A stretch of 64,000 nucleotides of DNA, taken from positions 4,057,785-4,121,784 of the forward strand of contig OZ255630.1 in assembly GCA_965276825.1 (NCBI GenBank), given 5' to 3'. The translations under genes were made by a program, and so were the position numbers. The number at the start of each line of letters is the position of its first letter. The stretch's first letter is position 1. Below the pieces are notes generated by a model, which was given only the letters and a program-made list of their open reading frames with translations, was not told the origin of the DNA and ran no database searches. Source of the DNA: G965276765 sp965276825. Lineage in GTDB: Bacteria; Actinomycetota; Acidimicrobiia; Acidimicrobiales; Palsa-688. Of the stretch, positions 58,967-64,000 are shown one piece after another.

Positions 58967-60031
58967 ATGGTCGACGGTCGCGGTCGGGTGGTGGTGGTCG
59001 GGAGTCTCAACCTCGACCACACGGTCAGCGTCGAGTCGCTACCGACCGAGGGGGCCACCGTCGCCGGGCGCGGATACACGACCGCTGCGGGTGGCAAGGG
59101 TCTCAACCAGGCGGTGGCGGCCGCCCGCCAGGGCGCCGAGGTGCTGATGATCGGCGCCGTCGGTGACGACCCCGCCGGCGGGCTCCTCGCCGGCGTCCTC
59201 GTCGAGGAGGGCATCGGGACCGCCGGCCTGCGGCGGGTGCCGGGCCCCAGCGGCATGGCGCTGATCACCGTCGCGCCCGGCGGCGCCAACACCATCGTCG
59301 TGGCGCCAGGGGCCAACGGCACGCTCCGCCCGGCCGACGTCGAGCCGGTCCTGCTGCGCGGGGCCGCCGTCGTGCTCTGCCAGCTCGAAGTGCCTCGCGC
59401 CACGGTCACCGCCGCCCTCGAGGCCGGCCGACGGATCGGCGCGCTCACCGTGTTGAACCCGGCGCCCGCCGACGGTCCACTGCCCGCCGAGCTGCTCCGC
59501 CTGGCCGACCTCGTCGTGCCGAACGAGACCGAGGCGGCCGTGCTCACCGGCGCGTCCTCACCTGCGGCGGCCGCCGAGGCGCTGCGGGAAGGGGGGGCGG
59601 CGACGGTCGTGGTGACCCTCGGCGCGCGGGGCTCGCTCCTCGTCGGCGCCGGCGGGACCCTCGAGGTCCCGGCGAAGCGGGTCAGGGCGGTCGACTCGAC
59701 CGCAGCAGGTGACGCGTTCCTCGGCGCGCTGGTCGCCGGCCTGTCCGCCGGGGAGCCCGTGGAGGCGGCGGCCGTGCGGGCGAGTGCCGCGGGGGCGATC
59801 GCCGCCACCCGCCCAGGGGCGGTCCCGAGCCTCCCGTCACGCCGCCAGGTCGACGAGCTGGTGGCCGAGGACGAGGCGCCCCGCCAAGGGAGGGGAGCGC
59901 GGGCCTTCACCCCCGGCGGACCGCGATCTCGACCTCGGTCCGGAGGGGCACCACCAGCGGGTCCACACCGGCCACGACGGCCCGGAGGTCACGGACGAGC
60001 GAGCGGCGGTTCGCCTCCGACAGGAGGATGA
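58967..60031 (+). CDS. ribokinase-like PfkB sugar kinase with odd C-terminal tail
   Basis: 354 residues from ATG 58967 (GAGGCAGG upstream). GSLNLDHTVSVESLP near 12, GGKGLNQAVAAARQG near 42 and the catalytic AVDSTAAGDAFLGALVAG near 240 are ribokinase landmarks. The normal family end is at about residue 310; here 45 further Gly/Pro/Arg-rich residues follow, coded by DNA antisense to the end of the convergent methyltransferase gene. The ancestral stop was probably lost. It phosphorylates ribose or a related sugar. Confidence 0.85.
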   Translation: MVDGRGRVVVVGSLNLDHTVSVESLPTEGATVAGRGYTTAAGGKGLNQAVAAARQGAEVLMIGAVGDDPAGGLLAGVLVEEGIGTAGLRRVPGPSGMALITVAPGGANTIVVAPGANGTLRPADVEPVLLRGAAVVLCQLEVPRATVTAALEAGRRIGALTVLNPAPADGPLPAELLRLADLVVPNETEAAVLTGASSPAAAAEALREGGAATVVVTLGARGSLLVGAGGTLEVPAKRVRAVDSTAAGDAFLGALVAGLSAGEPVEAAAVRASAAGAIAATRPGAVPSLPSRRQVDELVAEDEAPRQGRGARAFTPGGPRSRPRSGGAPPAGPHRPRRPGGHGRASGGSPPTGG

Positions 60032-60680
60032 CGAAGCTGATCGAGGTGAACCTGGCGTCGAAGTCGGCGAGGTCGTCGAAGCGCTGCTCGTTGTGGAGGT
60101 CGAAGCGCTCGAAGGCCCCGAAGTCACCGGTGGCGTCGAGGGCGCCGCGCCAGTTGTGGGTCGAGGGCGGCCGGGGTGCGAGCCGCTCGTAGCGGGCCAG
60201 CACGGCCCACAGCTCCCGCACCCACGGCCGAGCCGCATGGCGCTTGTTGGTGACCAGCACCAACCGGCCGCCCGGGCGGAGGACCCGTCGCAGCTCCGCG
60301 CTCGCCCTCGGCACGTCGAACCAGTGGAAGGCCTGCGCGACGGTCACCCCGTCGACCGAGCCCGAGGCCAGCGGCAGCAGCTCGGCCCTGGCCGCGATCA
60401 GCTGCGCCTCGGGCGCCCGTCGACACAGCTGGGCCCGCATGCCGGGCATCGGCTCGACGGCGGTCACCTGCGCCGGCGTCTCGACCAGCCTACGGGTCAG
60501 CTTCCCGGTCCCTGCGGCGAGGTCGGCGAGACGTGAGCCGGCCCTGAGCTGCAGCTGATCGGTCAGCAGCTCGCTCAGCGCCGCCGGGTACCCGGGCCTT
60601 CCCTGCTCGTAGCGCCTCCCCGATTCGGCGTCGTACCACGTGGTGGCGTGGGTCGAGGTCCCGCATCCGGCAGCAGCCAT
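59907..60680 (-). CDS. class I SAM-dependent methyltransferase
   Basis: 257 residues from ATG 60680. It opens with ATTWYDAESGRRYEQGRPGY, then motif I LADLAAGTGKLTRRLVE near 55, VEPMPGM and the GVTVAQAFHWFD motif of the UbiE/Coq5-like putative methyltransferases. Substrate unknown. The stop lies inside the ribokinase 3' extension. Confidence 0.83.
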   Translation of the reverse strand: MAAAGCGTSTHATTWYDAESGRRYEQGRPGYPAALSELLTDQLQLRAGSRLADLAAGTGKLTRRLVETPAQVTAVEPMPGMRAQLCRRAPEAQLIAARAELLPLASGSVDGVTVAQAFHWFDVPRASAELRRVLRPGGRLVLVTNKRHAARPWVRELWAVLARYERLAPRPPSTHNWRGALDATGDFGAFERFDLHNEQRFDDLADFDARFTSISFVILLSEANRRSLVRDLRAVVAGVDPLVVPLRTEVEIAVRRG

Positions 60681-60687
60681 CTTCCCG

Positions 60688-60693
60688 ATGGTA
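60688..60693 (-). promoter_or_regulatory. -10 element, leaderless methyltransferase
   Basis: TACCAT on the minus strand, 7 nt before ATG 60680. Confidence 0.45.
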
Positions 60694-60776
60694 CGCAGGC
60701 GTGCGAAGATCCGGGTGGGTCGCCCGGCACCTCCCGCCGAGCCGTCAGCACCAGCGACACGACGGGAGGACGGCCG

Positions 60777-61643
60777 ATGCCCGATGCGGATCCATCCGAA
60801 GCGGGGTCGGCGACGCCCCGGCGTCGACCGGGGCACCCCTTGGCCGGCATCGTGCCGGCGCCGGTCGGGCTGCCCGGCTGCCGGCTGTGTCCCTACCGGC
60901 GCGCCGAGCGTCCCGACGTCTGCCTGTCCTGCCTCCTGGCCAGCCCCGGTCAGCAGCACCAGGACGACGCGGTGCCCCGTTGCGCGGTGTGCGGCCAGTC
61001 CCTGCCGGCGTCGTCGGGCGGGGTCCGGGGCCCGTGCCCGACGGCGTGGTGCGGCCGGGCCTCCCGGCCGTGGACGGTGGCCTGGTCGGTCGGCGCGCAC
61101 GCAGGCGGCCTGCGCCGGGCCATCCTGCGCTACAAGTACGGCGGCGAGCGGTGGTGGGCGGGGGTGTTCGCCCGACTCCTCGCCGGCTACCTGCGCCGCC
61201 ACGCCGGCTGGTTCGACGACTTCGGGATGATCATCCCGGTGCCCTCCTACACCGGAGCCGGCGGACGGCGCACCTGGGACCCGGTGGGGGAGATCGCTGC
61301 GGCCGCCGCCCCGCTCGTCCGCGGCGACTGGGAGGTGCCGGTCGGTGCCCTGGTCAAGCGGTGCGAGACCCCGGCCATGGGACGGGCGGGCGGCGCGGGC
61401 GACCGGGAGCAGGTCACCGGCGAGTGGCGAAGGGCGCTCGCGGTCGACAGGCGGATCGCCCTGGCCGGGAGACGGGTCATCCTGCTCGACGACGTGCTGA
61501 CCGAGGGCAGCACCGCCGCCGCAGTGGCCGGGCGCCTTCGCGACGAGGGAGTGGACGAGGTCGCGGTGCTGGTCCTGGCGCGCGCCGACTGGCAGGGCGG
61601 GTCCCGGCTCGGGGCGCGCTCGACGGTCCGGAGTGGCGGGTAG
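60777..61643 (+). CDS. ComF-like phosphoribosyltransferase-domain protein with zinc-finger pairs
   Basis: 288 residues from ATG 60777 with GGGAGGA 7 nt upstream. Two Cys pairs at the start (CRLCPY...CLSC) and two more (CAVCGQ...CPTAWC) form zinc ribbons. The ILRYKYGGERWWAG stretch and the PRPP loop VILLDDVLTEGSTAAAVA near 245 are those of ComF-type proteins. ComF members act in DNA uptake or DNA handling in some bacteria; no other competence gene is nearby. The frame is open further upstream but opposite the methyltransferase. Confidence 0.82.
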   Translation: MPDADPSEAGSATPRRRPGHPLAGIVPAPVGLPGCRLCPYRRAERPDVCLSCLLASPGQQHQDDAVPRCAVCGQSLPASSGGVRGPCPTAWCGRASRPWTVAWSVGAHAGGLRRAILRYKYGGERWWAGVFARLLAGYLRRHAGWFDDFGMIIPVPSYTGAGGRRTWDPVGEIAAAAAPLVRGDWEVPVGALVKRCETPAMGRAGGAGDREQVTGEWRRALAVDRRIALAGRRVILLDDVLTEGSTAAAVAGRLRDEGVDEVAVLVLARADWQGGSRLGARSTVRSGG

Positions 61644-61646
61644 GGT
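61641..61646 (+). promoter_or_regulatory. -10 element, leaderless bifunctional-nuclease gene
   Basis: TAGGGT, 6 nt before GTG 61653; it overlaps the stop of the ComF-like gene. Confidence 0.45.
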
Positions 61647-61652
61647 CCCCGA

Positions 61653-62711
61653 GTGCCCGACGAGAACCTGATCGCCCTACGCGTCGCCGAGGTGCGGGTC
61701 GCGGTGCCGGCGGGCAACGGGGTCGAGGCCGGTCTGGTGGTGCTCGAGGAGGAAGGGGAGCCCTACCGCCAGCTGCGGATGTACGTGGGCCAGCCCGAGG
61801 CCAGGGCCATCCACGTAGCCTGGTCGAGCACGGTGCCGCCGCGCCCATCGACGTGGGACCTGTTCGTCACCACCCTGTCGATCCTCGACACCCGGATCAT
61901 CAGGACGGTCCTCACCGACGTCGAGGAGGGCCGGCACTACTTCGCCCACGTCGAGCTCGAGCGCGCGGGCCACGACGAGCCGGTCGTCCTGACCGCACGG
62001 CCATCCGACGCCCTCGCGCTCGCCCTGCGCGCCTACCGGGCCGACATCGTGGCCCGGTCGTCGGTTCTCGACGAGGCCGGGCTCCTCGCCGACGGGACCC
62101 GCTGGGTGCCACCGCCGGCCCCGGGGGTCGGGGATCCGTCCTCGGCGGATCCCTCCACTTCGGATTCCTCCCGGGTGGATCCCTCCTGGGCGGATCCGGA
62201 CGCGGACGCGGTGATCCGCGTCAACCCCGAGCCTGAAGGACCGCTGGGCCCGGTGGCCGGGTCCGACCCGCCGGTCCCGCCCGAGGGGCCGGCGCCTGCC
62301 GCTCCTCGTGGGGAGGACACAGCGACCGCCGAAACCTCCCCGGCTCGTCGCGCCGTCCCTGCGGCCTATCTGGGCGACGGGGGGGCGACGGCCGACCCGG
62401 GCGCGGGTGTCCCGGGCGACGCGCGGGCGACGCCCGACCCGGTCGTGGGCGCGCCCCTCGTGGCGGCATCGTGGGCCGATGGCCCCGGCGCCGATTTCCC
62501 TGTGGCCGGATCCCCGACGCCGGGAGTCGCCGGGGACAGGGGAGGCAAGAAGGCCAAGAAGTCGGACAAGGGCGGCAAGTCCAAGGGCAAAGGCAACGGG
62601 TCCAAAGGCAGGGGGTCCAAGACGGCCGGGTCCAAGGAGAGAGGGTCCAAGGGGGGCCGGTCCAAGGGCGACGGGTCCGAGGCGGGCGGGTCGAGGACTG
62701 CGGGGTCCTGA
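61653..62711 (+). CDS. bifunctional nuclease (BFN) domain protein with repetitive tail
   Basis: 352 residues. The first 135 form a BFN/DUF151 domain: RQLRMYVGQPEARAI, RPSTWDLFVTTLSIL, and RPSDALALALRAYRADI near 117. BFN proteins have nuclease activity in plants and occur widely in bacteria with unclear roles. Residues 150-290 are Pro/Ala/Asp-rich, including five-residue DPS-type repeats encoded by repeated GGATCC motifs near 62128-62205. The last 60 residues are basic Gly-Ser-Lys repeats (GSKGRGSKTAGSKERGSKGG), a likely nucleic-acid-binding tail. Confidence 0.82.
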   Translation: MPDENLIALRVAEVRVAVPAGNGVEAGLVVLEEEGEPYRQLRMYVGQPEARAIHVAWSSTVPPRPSTWDLFVTTLSILDTRIIRTVLTDVEEGRHYFAHVELERAGHDEPVVLTARPSDALALALRAYRADIVARSSVLDEAGLLADGTRWVPPPAPGVGDPSSADPSTSDSSRVDPSWADPDADAVIRVNPEPEGPLGPVAGSDPPVPPEGPAPAAPRGEDTATAETSPARRAVPAAYLGDGGATADPGAGVPGDARATPDPVVGAPLVAASWADGPGADFPVAGSPTPGVAGDRGGKKAKKSDKGGKSKGKGNGSKGRGSKTAGSKERGSKGGRSKGDGSEAGGSRTAGS

Positions 62712-62761
62712 TCCGAGGTCCGGGGCCCGCGCTGGGCACCGGTCGCGAGCGCTCTCCGATC

Positions 62762-62980
62762 GATCGCCAGGTTTCTCCCGGACTCCGGTCGATCGACCGG
62801 CTTCTCCCGATCTCCGGTCGATCGCCAGGTTTCTCCCGGACTCCGGTCGATCGACCGCGGTGAGCGCGGTCTCGTGACCGCAGATGGGGGCGGCGCGGTC
62901 TCGTGACCGCAGATCGCGGCGACGCGGTCTCGGGACCGCAGATCGGGGCGGCGTGGTCTCGTGACCGCAGGGAAGGGGGC
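62762..62980. repeat. 29-bp tandem array of two related unit types
   Basis: Three units with the core GATCGCCAGGTTTCTCCCGG or its variant start at 62762, 62791 and 62820. Four units with the palindromic core GCGGTCTCGTGACCGC follow, at 62866, 62895, 62924 and 62953. Spacing is exactly 29 bp within each block. No gene is seen between 62712 and 62996. Confidence 0.85.
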
Positions 62981-62996
62981 GGCCGCAAAGGGACGC

Positions 62997-63851
62997 TCAG
63001 GTCCGGAAGGTGAAGCGCCCCTTGTCGACGACCACGCCTCCGGGGGTGGAGGTGCGGAACACGGCGCCCTCCTCGCCGTCCGACCACATCTCGACAGTGA
63101 GCGTCTCACCGGGCAGGACGGGGCGGGAGAAGCGGGCCGCCATCGACCCGAAGCGGTCGGGGTCCCCGTCGCAGAGGGTGTGCAGCAGCGCCCGACCGGT
63201 GAAGCCGTAGGTGCAGAGGCCGTGGAGGATCGGCCGCTCGAAGCCGCCGGCGGCGGCGAAGGACCGGTCCGAGTGGAGCGGGTTGCGGTCCCCGTTGAGG
63301 CGGTAGAGCAGCGCCTGGTCGGGTCGGGTGTCGTAGGCGACCGTGTGGTCGGCCGGCCCCGAGGGCAGCTCGACAGGCCACGCCGGGCCGCGGTCGCCGC
63401 CCCAGCCGCCGGCGCCGCGGACGAACGCCGCGCTCCTGCAGGTGTAGGCGGGCTCCCCGCTGGCGTCGTCGACGGCGGAGGTCTCGGTGGCGATGACTGC
63501 GCCCGAGCCCTTGTCGTAGATGCCGGTGATGGTGGTGGTGGCCGTGACGGCCCCGTCGACGGGCAACGGCCGGTGGAGCTCGACCGACTGCTCACCGTGG
63601 ACGAGCATGGTGTGGTCGACGTCGCCGACCACCGAGTACGCGCCCTGCCCGCCGGGGATCACCACGGGGAAGGTGGGCAGCACCTGTTGGATCACGCCGC
63701 GGGTGTTCTCGGTGGTGAACTCGAGCTCGGCGTGGACCGGGTCGGCCACGCCGGCACCGACGCCGAGGGCGTAGAGCAGGCAGTCGGTGGAGGTCCACCT
63801 CGAGGAGCGGGGTTCACTGGTCCAGCCGACGGCATCGGGGTTGATGGGCAT
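62997..63851 (-). CDS. MaoC-type enoyl-CoA hydratase/dehydratase
   Basis: 284 residues, a double hotdog protein. The N-terminal half (RSSRWTSTDCLLYALGVGAG) lacks the active site and the C-terminal half has the hydratase 2 motif YRLNGDRNPLHSDRSFAAAG near 188 with Asp and His. It hydrates trans-2-enoyl-CoA to the (R)-3-hydroxy form. It likely serves fatty acid or sterol-side-chain degradation. Confidence 0.9.
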   Translation of the reverse strand: MPINPDAVGWTSEPRSSRWTSTDCLLYALGVGAGVADPVHAELEFTTENTRGVIQQVLPTFPVVIPGGQGAYSVVGDVDHTMLVHGEQSVELHRPLPVDGAVTATTTITGIYDKGSGAVIATETSAVDDASGEPAYTCRSAAFVRGAGGWGGDRGPAWPVELPSGPADHTVAYDTRPDQALLYRLNGDRNPLHSDRSFAAAGGFERPILHGLCTYGFTGRALLHTLCDGDPDRFGSMAARFSRPVLPGETLTVEMWSDGEEGAVFRTSTPGGVVVDKGRFTFRT

Positions 63852-63858
63852 GTCCCGG

Positions 63859-63864
63859 ATGGTA
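63859..63864 (-). promoter_or_regulatory. -10 element, leaderless MaoC gene
   Basis: TACCAT on the minus strand, 7 nt before ATG 63851. Confidence 0.45.
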
Positions 63865-63907
63865 GAGGTGGGCGCACCACCGCCGTCGGCCGGTCCAGGG
63901 CGCAGCG

Positions 63908-64000
63908 TCAGCCCGCGGCCAGCTCGACGAGGATGTCGGGTTGGCCGACCTCGGTGACCAGCTCGGCGATGCTGCCCGCCTCCGCCAGATCGGCGGCCGA
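63908..64000 (-). CDS. unrecognised gene, C-terminal part only
   Basis: The last 30 codons are visible, ending GQPDILVELAAG before TGA 63908. The stretch AADLAEAGSIAELVTEVGQP resembles the middle of SDR proteins (where NNAG would follow), but the gene ends here instead. It is either a different protein or a truncated SDR; too little is visible to decide. Confidence 0.35.
   Translation of the reverse strand, partial: SAADLAEAGSIAELVTEVGQPDILVELAAG

Noticed and set aside
62762..62980. CRISPR array
   Set aside because: The 29-bp period comes from directly abutting repeat units without unique spacers, and no cas gene is near.

Overview
The window is a high-GC chromosomal stretch from an actinomycete-type bacterium. 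Lsr2, the MurT/GatD lipid II amidation pair, DUF3040, ComF-like and Pr6Pr proteins, many GTG starts and many apparently leaderless genes point to Actinomycetota. The overall look (type II FAS cluster, sqd1, WS/DGAT) is compatible with Acidimicrobiia, but that finer placement is inference.

Region 1-11.1 kb is accessory DNA. It holds a small gene cut by the left edge, a run of overlapping small lipoprotein genes, an MFS transporter, a GNAT and a VOC protein. An island-like part with lower-GC patches follows (6.1-11.1 kb): a double-HTH protein, Lsr2, small membrane proteins (one apparently split by an in-frame TAA), an XRE regulator, a beta-class DNA methyltransferase fused to an Mrr-like nuclease domain with a leader ORF and hairpin in front of it, and the C-terminal stub of what looks like a conjugative coupling protein.

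Region 11.1-29.8 kb is mostly core genome. It carries a SAM methyltransferase, murT-gatD-pncB, a LolA/RseB-like exported protein with an ABC exporter, and a ROK kinase - hydrolase - dapD operon. Next comes a glycan cassette: sqd1 (UDP-sulfoquinovose synthase), a GT-C membrane glycosyltransferase, a GtrA flippase and a convergent GT2 polyprenyl-phosphate glycosyltransferase. serS, an ABM monooxygenase and a GT4 glycosyltransferase close the region.

Region 29.8-40.5 kb is decaying or mobile. A purine-catabolism neighbourhood is largely pseudogenised: a dioxygenase with an internal TGA, an allantoinase tail, uraH with an altered C-terminal motif, a xanthine dehydrogenase tail and an amidohydrolase with an internal deletion. 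Adenosine deaminase is intact. tRNA-Arg(CCT) is followed by an integrase remnant and a truncated AAA ATPase, then by small kinases, acetyltransferases, a HELGH protein and a methyltransferase.

Region 40.5-64 kb is core again. It contains a three-gene ABC system (FtsX-like permease plus two ATPases), a DEAD-box helicase, a PrmC-like methyltransferase and a complete-looking type II fatty acid module (fabF; fabI-fabG-fabZ; acyl carrier protein). A WS/DGAT acyltransferase and a cobalamin-binding HTH regulator sit next to it. UbiB-type kinase, inorganic pyrophosphatase, ribokinase, methyltransferase, ComF-like, bifunctional-nuclease and MaoC genes follow. A 29-bp tandem repeat array lies near 62.8-63.0 kb and a diverged copy of it at 30.7 kb.

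Across the window at least fourteen genes carry a TANNNT hexamer 6-8 nt upstream of the start codon, which suggests that leaderless transcription is common here.
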